In this document: piece after piece, positions 33,401-43,750 of the stretch | How the letters are laid out: each line of letters starts with the position of its first letter | Position numbering within the stretch: the stretch's first letter is position 1 | Origin: Ampullaceana balthica | Taxonomy: Eukaryota; Mollusca; Gastropoda; Lymnaeidae | Direction of reading: 5' to 3' | NCBI GenBank assembly: GCA_944989445.1 | Contig: CALYLW010000070.1 | Location: 1,469,852 to 1,533,851 of the forward strand | DNA: 64,000 nt | The notes under the pieces: generated by a model | Databases searched by the model: none | The model's input: the letters and a program-made list of their open reading frames with translations, nothing else | Told to the model about the DNA's origin: nothing | Position numbers and translations under genes: made by a program

Positions 33401-36400
33401 TCAGTGTGTTTGCGTTCATTTCGAACGATGAAGTGTCCCCCAGCATTCAGCCATGGAAAGTCTTGAAATAGCGGCTGAAAGGCATCGATCTGCTTGCATG
33501 TTGAAGCAGAGAGCACTTAGAAGTTAGATGTACCGATGTGATGCCCGGTGATTTTTTCAGTTCTTGAAGCTGAAGGCGGAGAGAGTGACCACTTCTTAGC
33601 TGGTGGTGAAGAGTGGCCGCAGATCTTTGAAGAGAGTCTGCTGCGCTTCATCAGTTGCCTGGCTCTTCTTATCCTGGAGGGGTTTTATCACCTGCATTTT
33701 AGAAAATAGAAAAAGTTGTATTATTCAATTTTGAAGAATAACATTGGCTTATTAGATGTAAATGTAGGCAAAAAGTTTTGAGTAATGATAATAGGATTAT
33801 AACTATTTTTGACAATTTTTCTTCTTTTTATATATTTGTTTGTAATTTTAGGATATTTGGGATTATTGCACTCAATTGTTCATTGATATTCATCATCATG
33901 CTTGTCATTGACCACATTTGTTGTCATTGACAACGAAATAATTTTGTTCACCGTCATTTCAAATTAGACACGTGTTACGAGCACAAACATAAGGAAATGA
34001 GAACGTGAATGTTTATTTCTATTAAAATATATAATTTTATCTTTAAATTTGATATTATTTGGCACAGGTAGCCGTTATTTAATATTGTTTGCCATTACAC
34101 ATAAGCGTATCATTATCATGTTTCGTAAGATAATTTGGTACCACTATGGCAATGCCTAAGCCTAATACTAATACTAATAGTCTATTCTAATACTAGTACT
34201 ACTACAACTGCTTTGAAAACTAACTAACTCATTCATTCATGGTCTAAAATTACCAAAAAATATTTACTAAACACAAAATTAAATTCAACTTACCTATTCA
34301 ACGGAAGAAAATTTGTCCAAATTTGAATTTTTGTTTAGAATTCCAAAATAATTTTTTTTCGATCGATAACTGGTTTTGCTTCTCGATCCGATGTTCAAAG
34401 CGAAATGAGGCAGCGAAATGGTGCATCATGGGATTTTTTTTTACAATTTCTGTAATGGCAAAAGTAGGCCGACCAATGATAATTGCGGATATATGACATG
34501 TGAAATATTGACCAATAAGAACGCATGTTTGATGGTACATTTTGCGGGCTATTTGAACAAAGGGTTATTTCTAGACGTTGTAATGGGCGAGTCCATTACA
34601 CGCTAGGGAGGATAAGCTTTCCATCGATACCAAATATGTCTAGGTAGCTTTATAATTATGATACTAAAATCAAGGGGGGCGCCTAGGGGTATAGTTCGGA
34701 CGAATTTTCGCCCCAAGTCAAAATTGTAACTTACTATACAACTTTCAAATACATTTTTAAACACTTTTTAATCAATTTTAATGAAAACGGTAAATGCCGA
34801 AGTGTAGATAAATAGATAATCTAGAAGAATTCACCAAAATCTCATTTTTGATAAAAATTTGAGAAACATCGATATTTTCACCCGTGGACCACCTTAACAT
34901 ACAGAAAACTTAATTTGATCCTTTAATATGACTAAAAAACAAAAAAAACATGCACTCACAAAAGAGGTCCTAACAGTTTTTAAGTTAATAGTTATTGCTT
35001 CATACATTCTTATTTGTACTTGTAGAAAAATCTAATTTCAAGGAAATTTATATATTTGTGACCATTATAAAAAAGATTATTTTTAAATTAAATACCAACA
35101 ATGATATAAATTAATATTAAAAATTCATAATGGAACAATATTATTCAAAGTAACATTGAGGATAAATGACACAATAATGTGTATTCCAAGCTCTTGATGG
35201 AATTTGAACTTTAACAAGTACATTTTAGTATGTAAATTTTATCAACACTAATTAACTATGTAGGTCCTAAAATCTTAGAATTCAACTATGCTCAAACAGA
35301 AGTTTCACCTGATATTTGTTAGGTTCATTTGTTTTTGTTGCTGGAATCAAGCGTCCTAGAACATCTGCATACAAATTAATATTCTGAAGAAGAAAAAAGA
35401 CTAGCAATTAAAAATAATAAAGTGGGCACATTTTTTTACACTCAAAACCTTTTTGGTTTTAGAAATAGTATTTTAACCAGATAATTGGCTTTATCTTTTT
35501 TAGCAGTAGTTCACAGATTGATTAACAGGATGTATAAAAAAAAACATTTAGGGCAATAATAAATCCTGAGATGATGCTGTGAAATCTAATTTTGTTAAAC
35601 ATTTTGGAAAAAAAATATTTTTTTTGGATGTATTCCTTCAAGAAGTAAATGCATGCCTTCATTTATTATAGCTCTTCAGAGACATGTAAACATGTGCACA
35701 TATATTTAAACTTCTATAATAGGATTTATATGCTGGTAACTAAAAGTGACAAACTTATACTATTGCCATATGCTGATTATTATTAATATTATTACAGTAG
35801 AAGCCACTTAACTAAAGCCTGGTTAACTCGCCAACCCTATTAAGTCGACGTTTTTTATTGGAACATCCAAATTCTCTCTTTGTTTTAGCATTTTCTCATC
35901 TGTTAATTAGATTCTTTAAGTCGCCGAACCCTAAAACCTCAAGCACAAAAGAGGGCTAAATTTGAAACTTAACTTTGGTTAGCTCGATCCCCGTCTGTTC
36001 GCCTAGCGATGCACTCTCGCATTTTCAGTTAAAAATAGCATCGAAATCTCTCTTTTCTCGAGACTTCTGACTATTGTGTGATTTTACGAGATTTCAATTA
36101 AAATTACCAGATGTTTTCATCTTCTTTCACTTTTATGAATTAGTTTGACATGTCTCCATCGAGTATGTATTCACCAGAGGTGCTCGAAAATCGCGTTATC
36201 GATCTTTAATCGTCATTATTTCGCAGTGCATGTTACATTATTATTAAACTTAATTCATGCTCTGATCCATTAATCATTTTATTTTTTAAGATAAACGGAT
36301 ATCTTTAGAAAAGAAAATTAAGGTTTGTATCAAGAATCGACGGTGGTTTTTATTTTATCTTGTTAAATTTCTGCTGTTAGTTGGTGCACATATACCTTTT

Positions 36401-39400
36401 GTTGTTAGCAAACATGTATGCACATTTTTATGGCATGCCTATCGCTTCATCAAACAAATAACGGGAATGCTGTTGTGTAAAAAAAACCTCCAAAAACATG
36501 TGCATGTCCATTCTCATTTATTAACGCTAGTGATGGGACGATACCAAAATCATAGGGTTTTTACTGTTAACAAGGAACAAGGCTCCCCAGATTTTATAAT
36601 ATAAAAGACTACAGACAGTTTACCCACCCCCACTCTCAATCTCCCACACCATTGTTGTTGTTGGTTAGTCCGATTAACGTCAAGTTACTGAAGGAATTCT
36701 GAGTCCATAGTAAGCTGAGCTGAGGGGACGGACCCAAGGAAGATGGTTTGGAAGAGAATGGTTCGGGGACAATGAGGGGATCTGTAGGTTACAGGGGGCG
36801 GGTTATTTATTAGTGTAGCCTGTAAGGAAAGTCACGCAAGTGCCCTCCAAGGCATAGTATGGCTCAATCTGGGAATCACTGCTGTGAATGATGCTAACTC
36901 AGTGTAACAAGCATCAAGCCCCATTTAAAAAAACAACAACACTTTCCTGGGAGCGCGCAAGTAAGATGACACGATGTCACCAGTGGACCCGCCGTGGCAA
37001 GGCGGCATGGCGGGGCAGGAGTAGCTGAATTCGTTATGTACTAGGGAAAAATACAGCGCTAATGCAACAAGGGGTTATATTAAAACGATCCTTATAAACA
37101 AACTGTCTTAACAACCTTAGGAAAGAGTGAAGAAATATTAGGGTCCCGATATTCCGCTACGATTCCGATTAATCGTCCCATCACTAATTAACGCACATCA
37201 TGTACATAAAGAAATTTCAAGCACATGTTAATATTTTGCCAACATATTGGTTTTCGTTTAACTCGATCATCGGTTAGCTCGACGCCTTCTGGCATACCTC
37301 TAGGCCGTCGACTTAACCAGGTTCTACTGTATAGAAATCGTTAATGTTATTACTTCTGCCTCTCTTAAAATTAATGACTTGTTCAAATAATGGAGAAAAA
37401 AAAATTGTAATCGAAATCTTACATTTCAAAAAAGCATAAAGATATATAATTTTAAGAAATGCATAAATGAAAGGGCAAATAAATATAATTTTTTGGCACA
37501 CTATGCTTTATTGGATGGGACATGTATGACTATATATAAAACTGTACTTCAAAATATATAAATTAAAATCCAAACCTCTAAAAACAACAAAAATCTTTTG
37601 TTCAAAATTTTACAACAGAGTGAAGTAAGATTGGTAAAGTTTTTAGACAGTAAAAGTACAAACCTTCAAAAGATTTTTGCAGTTAACTGTAAACTCTGCA
37701 ATTAAAACTGTTTCAGTGGAAACTATGGCCTCCGGAGTTGAGTATGTCTGTGACTTGATTTGTGGGGCCAAACAAGTATCTCCTGTAAATAATTTTGTTC
37801 GATAATAAATGACAATGAAATATCAAATAATTAATTTCCAAGGGTTGAATCTCATTAATTTAAAATATTTCTTTGAGTGACTATTAGAGCTCATAAAGTT
37901 TTAATTTAAGATGACAACTACTTATACCACATATTATAGACTACAAATACAGTATCCGTCTCATAAGGCACCAGAAGCCTCGGTCGCTGACTTCTGTCTC
38001 CAAAGAGCCATGTTCAATGTTTTAAGAATAAGCCTTCAGTGCAATGTTGAGCGTGTCTTTGAAGGCTTCTTTGACTTTGACTTCTGCTGGCTCTCTGGCA
38101 TCTAACATACTCAACTCACACTTTATCATCTGACTCTTCTATTTTACTTACACTTACAACTTATAATGACTGTTACTGTTACTAATTAAAACTATCTGTT
38201 AGTATTGGCTGCTGCTGTTGGTACTACCAATGCAATAGCTGGTAGAGAGCTTTTGGTACACTAATATTTTTGCGCTAATTTTCATGATTTTAAAGCAGAT
38301 TTTTTAGCATTAAGGTGAAAAGATTCAAAATAAAATAGTCTATTGGTTCCTTGCTTATGCTTTGTCTAGGTACTTTGACAGAAAATTTAAATGTAGTCCA
38401 ATAGGCTTAAATAATATATCATTTTAAAGGGCTTGCTAAGACCTTTTCAAAAACACTTGTTTTGTCTTTCTATCTTTTATAGAAGTGGAGTTATGAATTT
38501 TTTGTCGATTTTTTTGCCCCTTATATAACCTATATAATTTATTAAAAAACTTGTGACCCCAATTTCAAAATTCTGTACTCTTTCCCTCACAACTTTTTTA
38601 ATTTTAGAGATAAAGGTATCAAATTTTTAGGATACATTCACAATCCAATTTACAAAACAATGAACAAGATATGTTTAAAGTATATCAAGATTTTGAATTT
38701 TGAAAAAATATATTTAAAGGCTACGTTGAAAAAAATCATAGCGAAAATCATTATTATATATATATATATATATAAATCAGTACAAACTGTTGCATGCCTA
38801 ATGTATTTTAATTAATAATATGGTAAATTTAAATCAATAACTATATTTCAATGTTTAAAGGGTAAGTATTTGACTTATAAAATAAAACTGAATGCAATTT
38901 ACAATAAATTATTTTTGGAAATACCCCCACATCGACGCCTGATTGCTGAAATTTCAAATTAAAATCAATTAGTATTTGAAGATTTAAGTATCTCATTACA
39001 TGTAATGTATTTTAATTATTGAGATTTATTTATTTTGATTATTTATGTAAAAAATATTAAGTGTTTGTTGTCAAAAGTGTATGACCTCATGAGCCTCATC
39101 TTTGTAAAAAGAAGATGGTGAGTAAGATATAAATATAACAAAAAATGTTTACCAACAAACATTAAATAAAAGGATTACATCACTATTATCATTATTAATT
39201 CTAAGGTAAGTATCAGTCAGTTTGGACTTAGCATTAGTAAAATCTTCTAATTATGCTCTTATAATTAATGTTAAATTTACTGTTAATAGTACACCACAAG
39301 ACATTGACATGACATATCATTATTTATCAATCATAGTTATAAATATTAATAATATAAATGATATGTAATTGTAATAACATTAACTAATACTTTCAACTAA

Positions 39401-40750
39401 TACTTTACGATTTAATACTAGGAAACTAATAGTATTAGTGTCTAATGTTAATTGGACCTGCATTTCTTTGTAAACTGACTTTAATATTAGGAATAATGAA
39501 CTGTAACTATTAGAATTAGACTAGTACTAGTAGTGTTGAATAGTATTAGTATTAGTCGTTAAAATATTATTGACACAATGATAGTGTACTTTTTATTATT
39601 TTTTGTATTTTTATTCAAAATACTATTAATATAATTACTCAATTCTTGTAATAACTCTAAGTAAACTTTACCATTGCAATATATAATTATATTTATTCAT
39701 TTTTGCGTAAATTGATCGGCAAATCCATTTCCGACAACCCACGCTTTTGTTTATGAAGGGAGGTGACTTATGAGGCATTGACATTTTTTCGCTTCAAGTC
39801 CTTACACTGTACCAAGCATAACTAACGAGTACCTACGCCAATTTTAACGAAGTAAAGTTATTCAAATCAGAAAATGAATGTTGCAGGATTACATTGAAAC
39901 AACCAACTCTTAATACTCAGGGTTAATTTGTTTATTAGTTTACCGTCACACAATTCAATTCAAACGTATAGCACCGCCGGTTGAAATTCGAAATCGCTTC
40001 AAAAATGGTATCGATATGTTCGGAAAACCAAGCTGTATAAAACTGTGATGACGAAGTGGGCTTTTTTTTAGAAAACTGTGACGTAAAACGCGAACTACCG
40101 ATGTGGCCGAAAGACCGACTGTAAAATCGCCATGACAGTTTTTGCGTGAATTTACGACATGCGCAGAACGATGCGCGAACGAGTATCGAAGTACCTACTT
40201 TGTCTTTACTGCGGGATCGGCCTCCCAGAGTACCAATAGTCAATAGGCTCAATAGCTCTTTAGTCTCTACCAGCAATTGACAATTGACTGACTACTGGCA
40301 CTTTAATTTTAGTACCAGCGAACAGCTCTCTACAACTACAGTCTACAGCTATTACTATTGGTAGTAAAGTACCAAAAGCAGCAGCTGTGTCTAAATATTA
40401 AAATAATATACGCATATCTTAAACTGCTACTATTACCAGTTAACCTTTAGTCTTAGTAAGTTACTGATGAAGTATTAAAAAATTAAAACTAGTCAGATTA
40501 TCTACAAGAGTCTAAGTCTAGTTACTAGTTCTTAGTTAAGCCTGAAATCTTAAACGTGGCAACTCCAACACGAAGCACAAGCCTTGGCTGTTACAAATAT
40601 GTAAGGTAAATTTTAATTTAAGGAAAATAAAATCATGCCCAATATAATAGCAAATTTCAGGATAATGTTTGGAGAATAAATTTTACCATTAGTAAGAATG
40701 GGCAACAAACATAAGCCGATGATCACTAACACTTTTCCGGTAGCTGCCAT
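30452..40750 (-). CDS. SSR4: translocon-associated protein subunit delta (TRAP-delta)
   Basis: Six coding exons on the minus strand: 40750-40687, 37782-37664, 35383-35309, 31843-31754, 31546-31481, 30556-30452. All junctions are GT-AG, phases agree, and the sum is 519 nt, 172 codons plus stop (human protein 173). The order is signal peptide (1-21, VLVIIGLCLLPILTN), lumenal beta-sandwich domain with conserved STETVLIAEFTVNCKN, LYADVLGR, SGKYEVRVFDEEG and PLFTLTLNHPG, then one membrane helix (~145-165, FVAAITAIVVWWFAY) and a short cytosolic tail. C25 and C56 correspond to the conserved lumenal disulphide. The protein is part of the TRAP complex that binds Sec61 at the ER membrane and assists translocation and N-glycosylation of secretory proteins. 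Introns are large and filled with transposons; no break in the frame was found. Confidence 0.95.
30831..31406. mobile_element. candidate MITE in SSR4 intron 5
   Basis: The left end TATATACTTGTTCGCAAGCC is near 30829 and the right inverse CATAGCCCGTTC through AGTATATA ends near 31399. Each is followed inward by a matching GGGGGTCAGCTTACAAGCGG or GGGGTCGGCTTGTGAGTGG segment. These GGGTCGGCTTAT-type ends occur in many pogo-like MITEs. Termini are imperfect and no target duplication could be confirmed. Confidence 0.4.
31921..34897. mobile_element. 3-kb TTAA-flanked DNA transposon in SSR4 intron 3
   Basis: TTAA (31921-31924) is followed by GGTGGTCCATGGGTCA, and TTAA (34894-34897) is preceded by the inverse ACCCGTGGACCACC, so the two terminal 16-mers AAGGTGGTCCAYGGGT differ at one base. 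TTAA duplication is the mark of piggyBac and Kolobok superfamilies. The interior contains minus-strand remnants around 33720-33120 (for example VIKPLQDKKSQATDEAQQTL) and a promoter-like region near 34400-34620, but no recognisable catalytic domain. Confidence 0.75.
35793..37331. mobile_element. pogo/Tigger-type element in SSR4 intron 2, host of a nested hAT
   Basis: The terminus CAGTAGAAGCCACTTAACT starts at 35795 and the inverse CGACTTAACCAGGTTCTACTG ends at 37329, with TA on both sides (35793-35794, 37330-37331). Subterminal GTTAACTCGCC or GTTAGCTCGACG motifs repeat at both ends. The element is 1535 bp including a 659-bp hAT MITE inside. No transposase is readable. Confidence 0.72.
36520..37194. 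mobile_element. nested hAT MITE, perfect 8-bp duplication
   Basis: The terminus TAGTGATGGGACGATACC starts at 36528 and its inverse AATCGTCCCATCACTA ends at 37186. ATTAACGC occurs at 36520-36527 and again at 37187-37194. It is 659 bp long, non-coding, and inserted within the pogo-type element at 35795-37329. Confidence 0.88.
38205..40395. repeat. imperfect inverted repeat pair in SSR4 intron 1
   Basis: GGCTGCTGCTGTTGGTACTA followed by CCAAT and GCTGGTAGAGAGCTTTTGGTAC (38208-38261) is mirrored by GAACAGCTCTCTACAAC through GTAGTAAAGTACCAAAAGCAGCAGC at about 40320-40387. The enclosed ~2 kb is AT-rich and contains, near 40066-40190, a segment similar to the 26492-26605 part of the hAT element. 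It could be an old transposon; the superfamily cannot be assigned. Confidence 0.4.
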
Positions 40751-40800
40751 TGTTTCATATGTGACGTTGAAAGAAAATTAAGCCAGGGGAGATAAGATAT
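40687..40800 (-). promoter_or_regulatory. SSR4 start region with CRE-like site
   Basis: Immediately upstream of the SSR4 ATG on the minus strand, the sequence reads CAACGTCACATATGAAACA then ATG. AACGTCA is a CREB/ATF half-site-like motif, plausible for a secretory-pathway gene. The transcription start is not defined by the sequence; a TTCTTGCAG just upstream could also be a splice acceptor for a 5' UTR exon. Confidence 0.3.
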
Positions 40801-41228
40801 ATTTCCTCTGCAAGAACAAAAATGTAACTAAACTTAGCTCCCAAAAGATTCCTAAACTAGTCCAAGCATATTTAAACCATATTGTTCCAAAGGAAAAGAA
40901 AATGCGATCCGTTTAAAATTACAATAAATCATCATCTCTAAATTTATTTAATTTTAAATTAATTAAAATTTTTAATTGAAAACCTTCAATCGCGCATTCA
41001 GTGAGTGAAATTATGGGCGAACAAAGTTAATGAGCTGCTTGTTCTTTCCACTTGTACTTGTACGAATGGGCCAAACATATTTTTGTCAAATGATATAAAA
41101 GTTTAATATAATATTGCATTTCGACTCTTTGATACAGATATGCTTAATTAAATTTCAACCAATTAAATAAAAAAAAGAAAGAAACTGAAATTAACCCCAC
41201 AACCAATGCTTCTAATTATGGGAAATCA

Positions 41229-41429
41229 ATGCGCCAAGGTTTGCTAGTTGGGATTTTCTGGGCAGTGCTTGAAGTCCTCCATCCTGGTCCTTGTGCATCC
41301 TGGTTCTTAAAGAAACACCCGGACGAAAACATTGTAAACATCCCTCACGTGGGTTCGTATATCACCATGGACGCTTTCGTAGCAATTTATTTGGGTGTTT
41401 CGTTTGCGTCGATAATAAAAGTCGGTTAG
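41229..41429 (+). CDS. unrecognised 66-codon open frame between SSR4 and DMTF1
   Basis: The frame starts with ATG in an AT-rich neighbourhood but is itself of balanced composition. The protein has a hydrophobic N-terminus (LLVGIFWAVLEVL) and a hydrophobic C-terminal stretch (AFVAIYLGVSFASIIKV), with a charged middle (KKHPDENIV). No family is recognised. It lies ~50 bp upstream of a YY1-like site and might equally be part of a non-coding first exon of DMTF1. Low confidence that it is translated. Confidence 0.2.
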   Translation: MRQGLLVGIFWAVLEVLHPGPCASWFLKKHPDENIVNIPHVGSYITMDAFVAIYLGVSFASIIKVG

Positions 41430-41530
41430 TTCGTTTAAAGATATGGATAACATAAGTAATCGTGATGGCCCACTAAAGATGGCGTTTCTCTGTCAACCCG
41501 GAAATAAAGATAACATGGCAAGCAGCAGAA
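41430..41530 (+). promoter_or_regulatory. candidate DMTF1 promoter with YY1-like motif
   Basis: AAGATGGCG (41476-41484) followed by a TTTCTCTGTC pyrimidine-rich stretch is the arrangement found at TATA-less housekeeping promoters, where YY1 sits just downstream of the start. It is on the correct strand for DMTF1, 2.3 kb upstream of its ATG. A 5' UTR exon is expected here but its donor was not identified. Confidence 0.25.
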
Positions 41531-41699
41531 GTCCCTTAAATCATACTTATACTTATATACTATACTATATAATATATACTACTATATACTTATATCTTAA
41601 TTCTTAATAATCTTCTTAATAAGATTCTTATCAAAGTCTTATGTCTTATAAGTTATAAGTATAAGTCTTATATAATATTATAATATTAAAATTAATTAA

Positions 41700-41870
41700 T
41701 ATTAGGCTAGGGCTGTTAACGATTAATTTAAATTTAATCGTTAACTTTTGAAAAATTAACGATTAATTAATTGTAAGTAACGATTAATTAATATTATCAT
41801 TTTAATAGTTAATTTCGATTAAAGCAAAAAATTGAAATTTATCTTGTCCTACTTATGATAAGTAGTAACA
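41700..41870. repeat. hAT-like terminal fragment
   Basis: TAGGGCTGTTAACGATTAAT at 41709 is followed by repeated TTAACGATTAATTAAT motifs. This resembles hAT-type ends rich in ATTAATCG. The other end was not found; a CR1-like LINE tail begins immediately downstream. Confidence 0.4.
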
Positions 41871-42116
41871 TAGTAGTAAGGATAAAAACACCTTTCTTAT
41901 TCCGTATGCAAGAACAAACACATACAAATTTTTGTTCTTCCCGTCCGGAATTCAGGCGTGGAATGGGTTGCCTGAAGAATCCAGGAAAGCCAACACTTTA
42001 TCAACATTTAAATCTCTAATAAAAATGCAGCACTAAACACAAACTATAGATAAGCGTAGGACGCAATAATCTTCTGTATAGAAGGAGCGTCTGTAAACAG
42101 ATAAGATAAGATAAGA
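41871..42116 (+). mobile_element. CR1-like LINE, 3' tail only
   Basis: The last ~240 bp of the LINE family at 60590-61625. CTTCCCGTCCGGAATTCAGG, GTGGAATGGGTTGCCTGAAG and the terminal GGACGCAATAATCTTCTGTA are shared with that copy. It ends in (GATAA)n, the microsatellite-type tail used by this family. 5' truncation is extreme. Confidence 0.85.
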
Positions 42117-42484
42117 GTCAACATTTATTAAACGTACTTGTCGAAAATCAAAATAACACTGGAACTGGAAAGTCTTCTTTATATGACATCTTTTAAGTAC
42201 CAACAAAGCAAACAGACAAGTGTATTCATAATTCATGGGCGTCGGCAAGGGGGTATTTGCTTTACATTTTAGAAAAATGTCATTATAAGATGTCATGAAG
42301 TTGTTACATTAAAACTATATAACTGAACTAAATTTCCTGAAAGTTTATTACATTGATGATTGAAGACAAGAAGGCGGTGTACATATATCAAACATAAAAA
42401 AACAATTATATTTGCAACTGCAAGTATAACTGATTACATAACTGATTGTTCTAAATATTCCAGTTTAAAAATTTCTGTTATATT
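42117..42484. other. non-coding, nothing recognised
   Basis: AT-rich. A GGGCGTCGGCAAGGGGG block near 42238 may be a relic transposon terminus. Confidence 0.35.
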
Positions 42485-42960
42485 TTAATAAAAAATCCGC
42501 AAGCTTTTATATTTATGTGACCATCTATTTTCACATAGCAAAGAAGGAACATTTGGAATTAGAATTAGGCTTCTTCGCTGATTACTTTCTCGGAAAAACA
42601 CTATAATTGACTTAATTGTTCCCATTGTGTTTTGTACAGCATTTACATTATTTAAATTGTTCACGCCAAGATTTAGTTTTTGTGAACTGCAATGTACAAA
42701 TGCTGTTTTTGGGTATTTTTTTCGAATTATTGCTTGGACTCCTCCTTCTTTACCTGCCATTGTAGAACATCCGCGCATCCTTGAGCAACAAGCTTTGTCA
42801 TATCTAATCCAAATTCTAATGAATTTGTAATGATGGTGTCGGCTAAACCTTCAGCTGTTCTATTGACAATTGGAATACATTGTATATCAACTAACCAATC
42901 AGCTTATTACTTAAATTCCATTTTGTTTGATTTAAATTTTCTTGTTAAAGCACCTTAGTG
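42485..42960 (-). pseudogene. hAT transposase fragment (DUF4371 / zf-MYM1-like)
   Basis: A minus-strand frame contains GVQAIIRKKYPKTAFVHCSS, KLNLGVNNLNNVNAVQNTMG and the SLILIPNVPSLLCENRWSHK stretch, which match the catalytic-core region of zf-MYM1/DUF4371-type hAT transposases where the conserved C-H-x-L-N and W motifs sit. Upstream sequence (42779-42960) continues in another register, so a frameshift is present. No terminal repeats were found. A relic. Confidence 0.75.
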
Positions 42961-43750
42961 CTTTTTTTTAGTTGTTCAGCTTATAAATACTGTAATCACA
43001 TAGTGCATGGTGTGGGGGGAAAAAAAGGGGGGGGGGAGGTCAACACCAATACTTATTCACAGACAGCATTGTTGACTATGCTAGCTTCATAGAGGGCTCA
43101 TACTTTAAAATTTTATCCCAAGATAAAGGGAATAAGACTTAAGTCATTTTAACCTAAGTTATTTAATGTATTAATTTTTTTTAATTTAAATAACTTATAA
43201 TATAGAGATTAGAAAAAAAGCCAAATTGAAAAAAAATATTTAAAAAAAAGACAACCATCAAAAAGTATAAATCATTTTTAAAAATTAGTGAACATATTGA
43301 AATTTAATTCAAAACTTTGGCAACATAGATTGCTTAACTCCTATCAGCATTAATATTTCATACCTAATCAATTGTATTGTATTCCTGAGTGTGTCTTTCA
43401 TCAAAAGTCGTTATTTTAATTTAAAAAAAAACAATTAAAACAATAAATTATGCCAATAATAATGTATTAGAAATACAAGAGGACAATTAACACTGGAATC
43501 TATAAATCTAGTTCAAACTTGGTTGTAAATTTTGGGTCAATCCAGCCACATCTATTATAAACGACACTGCAGTAGTCAAGAACAAATTCTAAATTAATAA
43601 TAGGCGTAAACCCCATTATTTCTTAATTTTCCTTTAAAGTACATGCTGCAAATTAATATGGACACTTGCCAATTATGGTCAATGAGTTTGTTCATTTTTT
43701 TCTTTCATAATTTTTTTTTGCATTCTGCAAAAAGGATTTAAGTGTATATC
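42961..43750. other. intergenic, DMTF1 upstream region
   Basis: AT-rich, with an A/G homopolymer block at 43014-43039. The pyrimidine-rich run ending TTTGCATTCTGCAAAAAG at 43738 could be a splice acceptor leading into the first coding exon. Confidence 0.35.

Noticed and set aside
34418..34606. 62-codon frame as a host exon of SSR4
   Set aside because: On the opposite strand and inside the TTAA transposon in intron 3.
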